64,000 nucleotides of DNA, from assembly GCA_947253765.1 (NCBI GenBank), contig CAMYAK010000005.1, forward strand, positions 1 to 64,000, written 5' to 3'. The notes beneath the pieces were generated by a model. The model did no database searches, had not been told where the DNA came from, and saw only the letters and a program-made list of their open reading frames with translations. Shown in pieces: positions 23,952-33,760 of this stretch. The position numbers and the translations under genes are program-made. Each line of letters begins with the position of its first letter. The first letter of the stretch is position 1. Origin of the DNA: an uncultured Tissierellia bacterium. Its GTDB lineage: Bacteria; Bacillota; Clostridia; Tissierellales; Peptoniphilaceae.

Positions 23952-26369
23952 TTGGAAAAATACTATAGTGAAAGCAAAACCGTGTGCCCTATATTGCTGT
24001 CAAGAACGGAGATTGTATATCCGGGAAGTGTTCTTACATTCGACCTGACAAGTGAGAGGGAAGAGGCGGTTCTTGAGAGGGCCTTACAGAGCGGCCAGCC
24101 TGTTCTTTTATTGGCCATGAAGGACCCTTCTGTGGAAAATCCCGAGCCCGAACACTATCTGAAAATGGGAACCATGGTTTTTATAAGGCAGCATTTTCAG
24201 CTTTTGAACGGGTCAAGCAAGGTAATTGTCGAGGGTATCTGCAGGGCCTCTTTAAGCAAAATAATAAGGACAAGCCCCTATGTTGAAGGGGAAGTCATAG
24301 AATACCATTATAATGGGGATGACTTGGACGAAAATGAAGAAAGAAAAGTCCTGACCCGTCTAGTATCGAGCTCGGCAATAAGGTTTTTCAAGTCCAGCAC
24401 GGGCCTACCCGACTTCCTCCTCCTGCCGAGATTGCAGAAAGAGGATCCGGGAATCCTGGCCGACGAAGTGGCCGCCCATCTTGACCTCAACTACAAGGAA
24501 ACGGTCGGCATACTTGAGGAACTCAACATAGACAAGAGACTTGTCCTGGTCCAGCATGCCCTGGACCTGCTCAGCAAGCTGAACAACTTGGAGCAGGAAA
24601 TAACCGAGAAGGCCATGGACCGGATGAAAAAGACCCAAAAAGATTATTTGCTCCAGGAACAACTCCAGATTATAAGGGAGGAATTGGGAGAAGACGGCGG
24701 CGACAACTATTCCATATCCGAGCAATACAGGGAAAGGATCTTGGAACTTTCAATGCCTGAAAAATCCAAGGAAACCCTGCTTAAGGAAGTTGACCGCCTG
24801 GAATATATACCGCCCATGTCTCCGGAACTCAACATAAGCAGGTCATATTTGGACCTGGTCTTGGAGCTTCCCTGGGGAGTGTTCACAGAGGATAGGAATG
24901 ACCTGGCTCTCAGTAAAAAAATCCTGGACAGGGACCATTACGGACTTAAAGATGTTAAAGAGAGGATTCTTGACTTTTTAGCTGTAAGGCAGCTTAACGG
25001 CAACCCCCAAGGCTCAATCCTCTGCCTGGTGGGGCCGCCGGGAGTCGGAAAGACATCAATAGTAAAGTCGGTTGCAGCCGCCATGGGCAGGGAGTTTACC
25101 TCAATGCGCCTGGGCGGTGTTACAGACGAGGCTGAGATAAGGGGCCACCGGAGGACCTATGTGGGTTCTATGCCGGGCAGGGTAATCAACCAGATCAAGC
25201 AGGCTGAAACCATGAACCCGGTCTTCCTATTTGATGAAGTTGATAAGATAGGGTCCGATTTCAGGGGAGATCCTGCATCAGCCCTCTTGGAATTGCTGGA
25301 TCCCGCCCAGAACAACGGCTTTATCGACCGCTATCTGGAAATCCCCTTCGACATGTCCTCGGTTTTCTTCGTAACCACTGCAAATACGACTTCAACCATA
25401 CCCAAGGCCCTGCTTGACAGGATGGAGGTCATCAGGATAGCAGGCTATACGGACGATGAGAAATTCAAGATCGCTTCTTCATATTTGATAAAGAAGCAGA
25501 GGGAAGAGGCCGGTCTAAATGCAAAAGACCTTACCATAAGCTCCGGAACAATCCGGGAGATAATAAAGTCCTACACAAGAGAGGCCGGGGTACGTGAGCT
25601 TGAAAGAAAGATAGGCAGGATATGCAGGAAGTCGGCCAGACAGATTGTTGAGGGCAAGGATAAGATCAGGGTTAACAAGAAGAACCTGTCTGAATTCCTG
25701 GGCCCTGAAACATATATTAAAGAGGATCCCAATGAAAAGCCTGAGCTTGGCATGGTCAACGGGCTGGCCTGGACAGAATCGGGAGGCCAAATCCTCTTGA
25801 TAGAGTCAAACAAGATGGCCGGCGGTGGAGGCCTGATTCTGACAGGCTCCATGGGTGAGGTTATGAAGGAGTCGGCGGAGCTTGCCATATCATATATTAG
25901 AGCCAATGCTGACAGGTACGGGATATCGTCCGGATTCTATAACCTTTACGACATCCACATCCATATGCCGGAGGGTGCAGTGCCTAAAGACGGACCGTCA
26001 GCCGGTGTATCCATACTTACTTCATTAGTTTCTATACTGACGGGAAGGCCGGTAAGAAACGACCTTGCAATGACCGGGGAAATCACCTTGACCGGAAAGG
26101 TCCTTCCGGTAGGCGGAATAAAGGAAAAAGTATTGGCTGCCGGCAGGTACGGAATAGACACGGTCTACTTGCCTAAGAAAAACCTCAAGGACCTGGAAGA
26201 AATTGATGACGCCTCAATTAAAGGCATGAAGTTCATAGGACTGGACAATGTTGACAGCTTATTGGAAGCGGTTCTTATGAAGCCTGCAGAAGAGAAAAAG
26301 AAGATAATTTTCAAAAGTGATGAGGCTAGGACTAAAATCGGATTCAATCCTGACAAGGAGGGCAAATGA
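23952..26369 (+). CDS. lon: ATP-dependent protease Lon
   Basis: An 805-residue LonA protease. The N-terminal substrate domain and coiled region precede the AAA+ module (GPPGVGKTS, FLFDEVDKIG) and the proteolytic domain, whose Ser-Lys dyad is in PKDGPSAGVS and GGIKEKVLAAGR. The start is TTG at 23952, with AGGAGGTGG six bases upstream; no in-frame ATG upstream fits. The gene follows a terminator directly, so expression probably depends on read-through from clpX. It overlaps engB by four bases. Confidence 0.97.
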   Translation: MEKYYSESKTVCPILLSRTEIVYPGSVLTFDLTSEREEAVLERALQSGQPVLLLAMKDPSVENPEPEHYLKMGTMVFIRQHFQLLNGSSKVIVEGICRASLSKIIRTSPYVEGEVIEYHYNGDDLDENEERKVLTRLVSSSAIRFFKSSTGLPDFLLLPRLQKEDPGILADEVAAHLDLNYKETVGILEELNIDKRLVLVQHALDLLSKLNNLEQEITEKAMDRMKKTQKDYLLQEQLQIIREELGEDGGDNYSISEQYRERILELSMPEKSKETLLKEVDRLEYIPPMSPELNISRSYLDLVLELPWGVFTEDRNDLALSKKILDRDHYGLKDVKERILDFLAVRQLNGNPQGSILCLVGPPGVGKTSIVKSVAAAMGREFTSMRLGGVTDEAEIRGHRRTYVGSMPGRVINQIKQAETMNPVFLFDEVDKIGSDFRGDPASALLELLDPAQNNGFIDRYLEIPFDMSSVFFVTTANTTSTIPKALLDRMEVIRIAGYTDDEKFKIASSYLIKKQREEAGLNAKDLTISSGTIREIIKSYTREAGVRELERKIGRICRKSARQIVEGKDKIRVNKKNLSEFLGPETYIKEDPNEKPELGMVNGLAWTESGGQILLIESNKMAGGGGLILTGSMGEVMKESAELAISYIRANADRYGISSGFYNLYDIHIHMPEGAVPKDGPSAGVSILTSLVSILTGRPVRNDLAMTGEITLTGKVLPVGGIKEKVLAAGRYGIDTVYLPKKNLKDLEEIDDASIKGMKFIGLDNVDSLLEAVLMKPAEEKKKIIFKSDEARTKIGFNPDKEGK

Positions 26370-26953
26370 AGGTAAATAACCCATATCTGGAAGTTATGGC
26401 TGTCTCGAAAAAGGGATGGCCCCGGGAGAATCTTCCGGAAATAGCCCTTGTTGGAAGGTCAAACGTTGGAAAATCCAGCTTTATCAACAGCCTCTGCAGG
26501 AGAAAAAAGTTGGCCCACACATCAGCCAGCCCGGGCAAGACGGCCACAATCAATTTTTATAATATGGACGAGAAATTCAGGATAGTTGACCTTCCGGGCT
26601 ATGGCTATGCAAAGGTGTCAAAGTCCGAGAGGGCCAAGTGGGCTAAGTTTGTCAATGACTACCTGGCCGACAGGAAGAACTTGAAAGATGTTATCCTGGT
26701 TTGTGACATGAGGAGGGAACCCAACAGCCTTGACATCGAGATGTACGAATGGATCCTGGATGCGGGCTTCAGCGGCAGGGTAATAGCAACCAAGGCTGAT
26801 AAAATTGCCAGGACCAAGTGGCCGGCCCAAATCAAGGCGATCATGGCCGGTTTGGGAGTTAAAGATAAGGACAAGGTTCAGCCATATTCAACAGAAAAGG
26901 ATTACGGATATTCTGAAATTGAAAAATATTTTGCAAATCACATAAAGGCTTAA
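26366..26953 (+). CDS. engB: Ribosome biogenesis GTPase EngB (YsxC)
   Basis: A 195-residue TRAFAC GTPase needed for 50S assembly. GRSNVGKSS (P-loop), the switch SPGKTATIN, DLPGYGYA (G3) and TKADKI (G4) are all present. ATGA overlap with lon. The lon-engB order is widely conserved. Confidence 0.97.
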   Translation: MKVNNPYLEVMAVSKKGWPRENLPEIALVGRSNVGKSSFINSLCRRKKLAHTSASPGKTATINFYNMDEKFRIVDLPGYGYAKVSKSERAKWAKFVNDYLADRKNLKDVILVCDMRREPNSLDIEMYEWILDAGFSGRVIATKADKIARTKWPAQIKAIMAGLGVKDKDKVQPYSTEKDYGYSEIEKYFANHIKA

Positions 26954-27011
26954 TAATTTTATGTAAAGATTTTTCCGATTCCATAAGAGCCTATCCAAGT
27001 AAGGAGAAAAA

Positions 27012-28319
27012 ATGAAAGTTCTTTTAACTTCAGATTTAAATCCCGGTCAGGTTAACGGGGTGGTTATATCTATAAAAAATTTGATGAAGGAGCTGGAGAA
27101 AAAGGGGGTTGACGTCCGCCTCCTCTGCCTTTCTCCCAACAATAGGTCATATGTTGAGGGTAATGTCTACTACATGGCATCTTTCCCCTTCAATATATAT
27201 CCGGATATAAGGGCCTCGGTCTTCCCTTCTTCGGAGCTTATGGACAAAATCTTGACATGGAAGCCGGATGTAATCCACTCCCAATGTGAGTTTTTCACAT
27301 ATTCTTTCGTTGAGAAGTTGGCGAAAAAGCTGAATTGCCCCATTATACACACCTACCACACTCTTTACAGGTACTATGTCGGCTATCTTTTGCCGGGTCA
27401 CCTGGCTGAAAAACTTGTGGCTCCGGTTATGAGGATGAGGCTCAACACTGCAGATGTGGTAGTTGCCCCAACAGTCAAAACTAAAAGGCTGCTTTTAGAT
27501 GGCGGAATATCTGACCATATAGTTGTAATACCTACCGGAATAGATCTTGAAAAGTTTGAGAGAAGGATCAGTTCGGAAGAGAAGAGCAAGCTTAAAGATG
27601 AGCTTGACCTGCCCGAAGACGCCATGATTTACGGAACTGTAGGAAGACTGGCCCAGGAAAAGAACCTTTATGAAATAATTGAGGCCCACGCAGATCTTAT
27701 AAAAAGGTGGGGCAAGCTCTATTTAGTTCTGGTCGGTGACGGTAAATACAGGCCGGACCTGGAGAAGCTGGTTGATAAGCTGGGAATCAGGGACCGTGTG
27801 CGCTTTACGGGCATGGTTGATCCTGACAATATTTATCAATACTATCAGCTCCTGGATTTCTTTGTATCCGCATCAGTTTCGGAAACTCAGGGTTTAACGT
27901 ATATTGAGGCCTTGGCAAACGGACTCGGCGTTATAGCCAGAAGGGACTTGGCCTTGGAGGGCGTGGTCCAAGACGGTAAAAACGGCTTGATTTACGATGA
28001 CAGGGCAGAGCTGATAGAGAAAATCGAGATGGTCATAGGCAACAAGGACCTATTGGAACAATTGCATGAAGAAGCCTTAAAATCCAAATGGAAATTTGGA
28101 ACAGAGGAATTCGGAGATAAAATATACAAGCTGTACGAGCAAGTCTTGATGATGGATGGCCAGAGAAGACTGAAAAAAGCCGGGATTTTTAGAAGGATAA
28201 GTCGGGGGATACACAGGGCAGGAACAAGAAGTGAATACGGAAAATTTTATGCCAATGTAAGGGCCAAATGGGTCAGGGCCCGCTATCGTCAAGAAAAGAA
28301 AAAAGAGGACGCCGAATAA
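27012..28319 (+). CDS. GT4 glycosyltransferase, probable diacylglycerol glucosyltransferase type
   Basis: A 435-residue GT-B retaining glycosyltransferase. The N-terminal half begins MKVLLTSDLNPGQVNGVV with the HTYHTLYRYY segment seen in monoglucosyldiacylglycerol synthases; the C-terminal half has VGRLAQEKN and the ETQGLTYIEALANG nucleotide-sugar motif (EX7E). After about 390 a very basic tail (RAKWVRARYRQEKKKED) could bind acidic lipid. The next gene, a membrane protein, overlaps its stop by one base. Acceptor assignment to membrane lipid is inference from resemblance and the lipid-gene neighbourhood. Confidence 0.75.
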   Translation: MKVLLTSDLNPGQVNGVVISIKNLMKELEKKGVDVRLLCLSPNNRSYVEGNVYYMASFPFNIYPDIRASVFPSSELMDKILTWKPDVIHSQCEFFTYSFVEKLAKKLNCPIIHTYHTLYRYYVGYLLPGHLAEKLVAPVMRMRLNTADVVVAPTVKTKRLLLDGGISDHIVVIPTGIDLEKFERRISSEEKSKLKDELDLPEDAMIYGTVGRLAQEKNLYEIIEAHADLIKRWGKLYLVLVGDGKYRPDLEKLVDKLGIRDRVRFTGMVDPDNIYQYYQLLDFFVSASVSETQGLTYIEALANGLGVIARRDLALEGVVQDGKNGLIYDDRAELIEKIEMVIGNKDLLEQLHEEALKSKWKFGTEEFGDKIYKLYEQVLMMDGQRRLKKAGIFRRISRGIHRAGTRSEYGKFYANVRAKWVRARYRQEKKKEDAE

Positions 28320-29059
28320 TGGAAAGAACAAATCCGGAAGAGAAAAAGGAAGAGCCTAAACAAGAGCTTAAGCAGAAAACTCAAGATTTCAAGAGCCATC
28401 GTAAAAAGGGAAGAGAGATCCGTGAAAAGAACTGGGAAGAAAAAGAAAGACTGGTTCAGGAGAAGCTGATCAACAGTAACAGGAAGCTGGTCACAGCCAT
28501 TACTGTTATAGGGATCCTCTTTATGGTGGCTTTGGCGGTTTGGGCATTTAAAAAGGGCCTATTCAGCGACCGTCAGCTTATGAAAGAGTTTATCCAGAGC
28601 TTCGGAATCATGGCCCCCTTAGCTTTTATAGGTCTCCAGATAATCCAATGTATTATACCAATCATACCGGGCGGCGTTGCTGTTGTTGTAGGGGTTTACC
28701 TATTCGGACCCGTCCAGGGCTTCTTTTATAATTACATAGGTATAGTTTTGGGAGAAATCGGGGACTTCCTCCTGGCCAGGTATTTGGGCGTGGTCTTTGT
28801 AAAATCCATGTGCAAAGAAGAGACCTATAACAAATACAGCAACTGGATGAAAAAAAATGAGGGCAAGGTAAAAAAAGCCTTTATAATCACAATGGTTTTA
28901 CCCGGCATGCCGGATGACATAATCTGCATGTTGGTGGGCCTTTCAAACATGTCCTTTCACTTCTATTTATTCCACCTGCTGTGGACAAAAATTCCGGCCA
29001 TCCTTGGCTACTCACTTTTCCTCAATTGGATAACAAAAATAGCGAGTTATTTCTTTTAA
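28319..29059 (+). CDS. DedA/TVP38-like (SNARE-associated) membrane protein
   Basis: A 246-residue membrane protein. The first 60 residues are highly charged and likely helical, then a membrane segment (about 60-80), and a VTT/SNARE_assoc core with several membrane segments containing the GPVQGFFYNYIGIVLGEIGDFLLARYLG stretch and the VLPGMPDDIICMLVGLSNMS stretch typical of TVP38/TMEM64 proteins. That family is linked to lipid scrambling or undecaprenyl-phosphate recycling. Its ATG overlaps the preceding glycosyltransferase stop. The charged N-terminal extension is unusual. Confidence 0.78.
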   Translation: MERTNPEEKKEEPKQELKQKTQDFKSHRKKGREIREKNWEEKERLVQEKLINSNRKLVTAITVIGILFMVALAVWAFKKGLFSDRQLMKEFIQSFGIMAPLAFIGLQIIQCIIPIIPGGVAVVVGVYLFGPVQGFFYNYIGIVLGEIGDFLLARYLGVVFVKSMCKEETYNKYSNWMKKNEGKVKKAFIITMVLPGMPDDIICMLVGLSNMSFHFYLFHLLWTKIPAILGYSLFLNWITKIASYFF

Positions 29060-29120
29060 AGCTTGAAAGTTGGGGTATAACTGAAAAGCAGGAGATAGTG
29101 AGAGCGGAAGGAGGAAGCCA

Positions 29121-29516
29121 ATGTCATATATTTATTCGGGTTGTGTTCCAAGTGAAATTTCCTCTGTCTGCAGCAAAACCAAAAGAGTTGTTTCCGAGCT
29201 TTCAAAGCATACTGACCTAAATGAAGAAGAGATTCAAAACCTAAGACTAATATTGTCCGAGCTTATGATAAACAGCTGTGATCACGGAAACGGCAACGAC
29301 TCAAATAAACTCATATCCATGACTATAGAAGTGGATCCGGACGACATTACCCTTATTGTCAAGGATGAGGGTAGGGGGATCAACTGGTCAAAGGAAGTGG
29401 CCTGTCAGAGAAACCTTTCGGCATCCGGCAGGGGGCTCAGGATAGTTTCGGCCCTGTCCGATGATTTTACCATCCGGGAGTCGGAGGTCAGGTGCAGGAT
29501 AAACAGACAAAAATAA
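29121..29516 (+). CDS. RsbW-like anti-sigma/serine kinase ATPase domain protein
   Basis: A 131-residue single-domain GHKL ATPase. The N box is ELMINSCDHGN (Asn51), then DEGRGI (G1) and GRGLRIV (G2), as in RsbW/SpoIIAB and related HATPase_c_2 proteins that bind sigma factors or phosphorylate anti-anti-sigma proteins. GGAGGAAG precedes the ATG. No sigma factor or STAS antagonist gene lies beside it, so the partner is not visible. Confidence 0.78.
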   Translation: MSYIYSGCVPSEISSVCSKTKRVVSELSKHTDLNEEEIQNLRLILSELMINSCDHGNGNDSNKLISMTIEVDPDDITLIVKDEGRGINWSKEVACQRNLSASGRGLRIVSALSDDFTIRESEVRCRINRQK

Positions 29517-29561
29517 CACTTATTAGTATTGCCGGTGGGTGCATATGGAAATTCAATGAAG

Positions 29562-29567
29562 TATAAT
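29562..29567 (+). promoter_or_regulatory. Probable -10 box for typA
   Basis: TATAAT at 29562-29567 in an otherwise gene-free gap. The -35 is weak. Transcription would start near 29574 and give a leader of about 108 nt. Confidence 0.45.
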
Positions 29568-29621
29568 TATATTGGAGTGACCCGAGCATTGCAGCACTAA
29601 TGTTAAAGTTTTATCATATAT

Positions 29622-29662
29622 AGGGTATTTTGCAAACAGTCAGGGTTCTACCCTGATTTTTT
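29622..29662 (+). terminator. Terminator-like hairpin in the typA leader, with alternative pairing
   Basis: TCAGGGT (29640-29646) / ACCCTGA (29650-29656) plus TTTTT ends 20 bp before the typA start. AGGGTA (29622-29627) can instead pair with TACCCT (29649-29654), which would disrupt the terminator. This could be an attenuator or simply the end of the upstream transcript. Confidence 0.55.
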
Positions 29663-29681
29663 AAATTGATTAGAGGGAAAA

Positions 29682-31508
29682 ATGTCAGAGAGAAATAATG
29701 TAAGAAATATAGCCATAATTGCCCATGTTGACCATGGCAAAACCACACTTGTTGACGGCCTGCTCAGGACCGGCGGGTCAATAAGGTCCAACCAGGAAGT
29801 TCAGGACAGGGTCATGGATTCTAATGACCTTGAAAGGGAGAGGGGAATTACTATCCTTTCAAAGAACACTGCCATTCATTATAACGACGTGAAAATCAAT
29901 ATAATCGATACTCCGGGCCACGCAGATTTCGGTGGAGAAGTGGAACGAGTTTTGAAGATGTGTGACGGGGTTGTACTACTTGTCGATGCCTTTGAAGGCC
30001 CTATGCCTCAGACCAAGTTCGTTTTGAGAAAGGCTATTGAATTAAAGCTTCCTGCCATACTTTGCATAAACAAGGTTGACAGGCCGGATGCCAGGATTGA
30101 GGAAGTCAAGGATGAGCTCTTGGACCTCTTCATTTCACTAGATGCGCCGGAAGACTACCTGGATTCGCCAATGATATACGCTTCGGCCAAAGAGGGATGG
30201 GCAGATCAGACCCTGGAGAACCATGCAAACAACATGGAACCCATGTTAAAAATGATCATAGACTATATTCCGGCACCTCACGGGGATTTTGACAAGCCTT
30301 TCAAACTCCTAATATCAACTTGCGACTACAATGACTATGTCGGAAGGATCGGTATAGGAAAAATTGAACAGGGTAGTATCAAAGTTAATGATAAAGCGGT
30401 AATTAAGAACTATAACAATCCTGAAGTCAACAGGCAGGTACATATAACCAAGATGTTTGAATTTGACGGCCTTAACAGGGTTCCTGTTGATGAGTCGTCA
30501 ATGGGTTCAATTGTTGCGGTTTCAGGAGTTGAGGGCATTGAGGTAGGAGATACACTTTGCTCCGATCAGGACCTGACGCCCCTGCCATTTGTTAAGATTT
30601 CCGAGCCAACCCTTAGTATGAAGTTTTCAGTTAACAATTCGCCTTTTGCCGGTAAGTCGGGAAAATATGTAACCTCAAGGCATATAAGAGACAGGCTTTT
30701 CAAGGAACTTGAGACCGATGTCAGCCTCAGAGTTGAAGAGGGAGATACTACCGAAGAATTCAAGGTTAGCGGAAGGGGAGAACTCCACCTTTCTGTCCTT
30801 ATTGAAAAAATGAGGAGGGAGGGTTATGAATTCCAAGTTTCAAAACCCGAAGTTCTTTTGAGAAAAGATGAAAACGGCCACACCCTTGAACCGATCGAAG
30901 AGGTGGTTATTGATATTGATCAGGAGTATTCAGGCACGGTAATCCAGGCGATGGGAAGGAGAAAGGGAGAACTCAAAGAACTCAAATCATCACCTTCGGG
31001 CTTTACCAGACTTGTTTTCCACGTTCCGGCCAGGGGGCTTATTGGATATAGGCAGCAGCTTATGACGGACAGCCGTGGAACAGGTATCCTGAATTCCGAG
31101 TTTTATGACTATATGCCTTTCAAGGGCGAAATACCAAGAAGGGCAATGGGCTCCCTCATTTCCTTTGATACCGGCGTGTCTACAGGCTACGGACTCTTCC
31201 AGGCCCAAAACCGCGGGGACCTTTTTATAGGACCGGGAGAGGATGTCTATGAGGGGATGGTTATCGGCAGGGACCCGAAAGGTGTGGATGTTGAAGTCAA
31301 TGTCTGCAGGAAGAAGGCCATGACCAATATCCGTTCGGCCGCATCGGATGACGCGCTCAAGCTTATTCCGCCAATAAGACTGAGCCTTGAGCAGATGATG
31401 GAATTTATCGAAAAAGATGAGCTGATAGAAGTAACTCCCGATGAGTTCAGGATGAGAAAGAGGATATTGGACTCGGGAAAAAGATATAAGTCAATGAAAA
31501 ACCGCTAA
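29682..31508 (+). CDS. typA: GTP-binding protein TypA/BipA
   Basis: A 608-residue translational GTPase acting on the ribosome in 50S assembly and stress or low-temperature growth. AHVDHGKTT (P-loop), ERERGITI (switch I), DTPGHADFGGEVERV (G3) and NKVDRP (G4) match BipA. The unique C-terminal domain with the FHVPARGLIGYRQQ stretch confirms it over EF-G or LepA. AGAGGG precedes the ATG. The leader carries a terminator-like hairpin. Confidence 0.96.
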   Translation: MSERNNVRNIAIIAHVDHGKTTLVDGLLRTGGSIRSNQEVQDRVMDSNDLERERGITILSKNTAIHYNDVKINIIDTPGHADFGGEVERVLKMCDGVVLLVDAFEGPMPQTKFVLRKAIELKLPAILCINKVDRPDARIEEVKDELLDLFISLDAPEDYLDSPMIYASAKEGWADQTLENHANNMEPMLKMIIDYIPAPHGDFDKPFKLLISTCDYNDYVGRIGIGKIEQGSIKVNDKAVIKNYNNPEVNRQVHITKMFEFDGLNRVPVDESSMGSIVAVSGVEGIEVGDTLCSDQDLTPLPFVKISEPTLSMKFSVNNSPFAGKSGKYVTSRHIRDRLFKELETDVSLRVEEGDTTEEFKVSGRGELHLSVLIEKMRREGYEFQVSKPEVLLRKDENGHTLEPIEEVVIDIDQEYSGTVIQAMGRRKGELKELKSSPSGFTRLVFHVPARGLIGYRQQLMTDSRGTGILNSEFYDYMPFKGEIPRRAMGSLISFDTGVSTGYGLFQAQNRGDLFIGPGEDVYEGMVIGRDPKGVDVEVNVCRKKAMTNIRSAASDDALKLIPPIRLSLEQMMEFIEKDELIEVTPDEFRMRKRILDSGKRYKSMKNR

Positions 31509-31547
31509 TTAAAAGCTATATTAGTGAGCGATAGGTAGGGGGAAAGC

Positions 31548-33017
31548 ATGAAGATGTTTTTTAACACCATAAGCTTAATATGGTCAAATGTCTGGTGGCT
31601 GAATATATTTTTAACCCTGATAGTTATATATTCGGGGAGAAATCGTCAGCCTAGGTCAACCATGATGTGGATTATGGTTTTGACCCTTTTACCCATTGTC
31701 GGCTTTATCCCATATTTACTCTTTGGCCGGGATACTAGAAGAAAGCACATTTTCAACTTCAAAATGGACAAGGATCTTGCTCTAAGCGATGAGATTAAGC
31801 TCCAACAGGAAGAGCTTGATAAGATGCCCAGGAAACTGGCCCGGGCCAGCAAAGATGATGAGATTGCGGCAGCCAGAGAGCTGGCCCTTTTGGGGCTGAG
31901 TTTGGGCGGAAGCTTAATAACTGATGACAACGATGTTGAGGTTTTCATTGACGGCAGGGAAAAATTCAAGAGCCTGATCAGCGATATAGACAGGGCCAAA
32001 TATAGCATAGAGATTCAGTACTACATTATTAAGTCGGACAATCTGGGCAAAACCATAGTAAGCAAGCTTATAGGGGCTGCAAAAAGAGGGGTCAAAGTCC
32101 GCTTTTTGACCGACGGCGTGGGCGGGAGATATTTGAAAAAAGCGGAGATTTCGGCAATGAACAGGGCCGGAATAGAAACGGCTTTTTTCTATCCCTCAGT
32201 TTTGAAATACTTCAATTTGCGCATGAACTACAGGAACCACAGGAAACTGGTCTGCATAGACGATGAAATCGGATATTGTGGAGGCTTCAATGTCGGCGAT
32301 GAGTACCTGGGCAAAAATTCCAAATTCGAATATTGGAGAGATACCCACCTGAGAATCAGGGGTTCGGCTGCAAAGGCCATAAAGACCCGCTTTTTACAGG
32401 ACTGGTTTTATGCAAGCGGTATGTGTCCGGGAACTGAGCCTCCATATAGGGATGTCTCAGGAATGGGGGATACGCCTTGCCAGCTCTTGACCAGCGGCCC
32501 GGATACGGAACTGAAAAACATAAAATTGTCCATGACCAAAATGATCATGGAAGCGAATCATAGTGTATATATCCAAACTCCCTATTTTATTCCGGATGAG
32601 GGTTTTTATGAGATTTTGGTCATGATACTCCACCAGGGAGTTGAAGTAAACCTTATGATACCGGACCGGCCTGACCACCCCATAGTGTATCCGGCCACCC
32701 TTTCATTTGTATCGGACATCATAGATGAGGGCGGAAATGTCTACCGCTATGACGGCGGTTTCCTACATTCAAAAGTGATATTGGTTGACGACTCCTTGTC
32801 AATGGTGGGGTCAGCCAATATTGATGAGAGATCATTTTCTTTAAATTTCGAGGCCTCCATGATAGTATACTCGGCTGAAGTCAATGCTAAGCTGAGAAAG
32901 GCTTTCGCAGAAGATATGAAAAAATCTACTAAATTAACCAGGGAAGAATTGGACCGAAGGTCATTTTTCACCAGGGCAAAGGAGCCGATTTGCCGACTTT
33001 TTGCCCCACTGTTATGA
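31548..33017 (+). CDS. cls: Cardiolipin synthase
   Basis: A 489-residue phospholipase D family membrane enzyme that condenses two phosphatidylglycerols into cardiolipin. Two N-terminal membrane segments (about 8-28 and 40-60) precede two HKD motifs: NHRKLVCIDDEIGYCGG and HSKVILVDDSLSMVGSAN. The start has AGGGGG at 31535-31540. It lies between typA and rex with short gaps. Homologues can also act in other phosphatidyl transfers, but length and topology fit Cls. Confidence 0.93.
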   Translation: MKMFFNTISLIWSNVWWLNIFLTLIVIYSGRNRQPRSTMMWIMVLTLLPIVGFIPYLLFGRDTRRKHIFNFKMDKDLALSDEIKLQQEELDKMPRKLARASKDDEIAAARELALLGLSLGGSLITDDNDVEVFIDGREKFKSLISDIDRAKYSIEIQYYIIKSDNLGKTIVSKLIGAAKRGVKVRFLTDGVGGRYLKKAEISAMNRAGIETAFFYPSVLKYFNLRMNYRNHRKLVCIDDEIGYCGGFNVGDEYLGKNSKFEYWRDTHLRIRGSAAKAIKTRFLQDWFYASGMCPGTEPPYRDVSGMGDTPCQLLTSGPDTELKNIKLSMTKMIMEANHSVYIQTPYFIPDEGFYEILVMILHQGVEVNLMIPDRPDHPIVYPATLSFVSDIIDEGGNVYRYDGGFLHSKVILVDDSLSMVGSANIDERSFSLNFEASMIVYSAEVNAKLRKAFAEDMKKSTKLTREELDRRSFFTRAKEPICRLFAPLL

Positions 33018-33083
33018 TTAACTAAGTAAAGTGCAAAACGAGAAAAGGGAAAACGGGAAAACCAAGTGAAGGGAGACATGTTG

Positions 33084-33734
33084 ATGAAGAAGATGATTAA
33101 AAAAATCCCGAAGGCGGTGGTTAGGAGGCTGACCAAGTATTACCGCTACTTGACAGAGCTTCAGCAGAAGGGCGTTGAGAGGGTTTCCTCTGCAGAGCTA
33201 AGCCGTATTACGGGATTTACAGCATCTCAGATCCGTCAGGACTTAAATCATTTCGGAGGTTTCGGCCAACAGGGATTCGGCTACAGGGTAGCATCTCTAA
33301 AAGACCAGGTAGCCACAATACTGGGATTGAATAGGGGTGAGAAGCTTGCCATAGTCGGAATCGGCCACCTGGGAAAGGCCATAGCAAATTCACAGCTTTT
33401 CACAAACAGGGGCTACAGGCTCGCCGCCCTTTTTGACAGCAGTCCGGATAAGATCGGAAAATCCTTGAGGGGAATAGAAATTCTTGATGTAAAAGATCTT
33501 GAGGAAACATGCCGAAAGCTGGAAATTAATATTTTGACAATCACAACGCCACCGGAGCATGCCCAGGAAGTTGCAGAAGCCGCTGCCCGTGCAGGGATCC
33601 AGGGGATTTGGAACTTTGCTTATTCGGACCTGGTTCTACCGAAAGGCGTTGTAATAGAGAACGTCTCTCTTGAAGAGAGCTTGCACACATTAACTTACTA
33701 CATACACAACCCGCATGATTACAGGGAAAACTAG
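33084..33734 (+). CDS. rex: Redox-sensing transcriptional repressor Rex
   Basis: A 216-residue NADH/NAD+-sensing repressor of fermentation genes. The winged-helix domain (about 1-75) has SSAELSRITGFTASQIRQDLNHFGGFGQQGFGY; the Rossmann domain has VGIGHLGKAIA and the C-terminal swapped helix region. GGGAG at 33071-33075 is best spaced for ATG 33084; GTG 33066 and ATG 33078 are less likely. It would link NADH level to fermentation, such as butyrate formation through the CoA-transferase encoded at 53759. No confident Rex operator was found in this window. Confidence 0.95.
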   Translation: MKKMIKKIPKAVVRRLTKYYRYLTELQQKGVERVSSAELSRITGFTASQIRQDLNHFGGFGQQGFGYRVASLKDQVATILGLNRGEKLAIVGIGHLGKAIANSQLFTNRGYRLAALFDSSPDKIGKSLRGIEILDVKDLEETCRKLEINILTITTPPEHAQEVAEAAARAGIQGIWNFAYSDLVLPKGVVIENVSLEESLHTLTYYIHNPHDYREN

Positions 33735-33760
33735 AAGATAGATTATAAGAAGAGTTTGAG

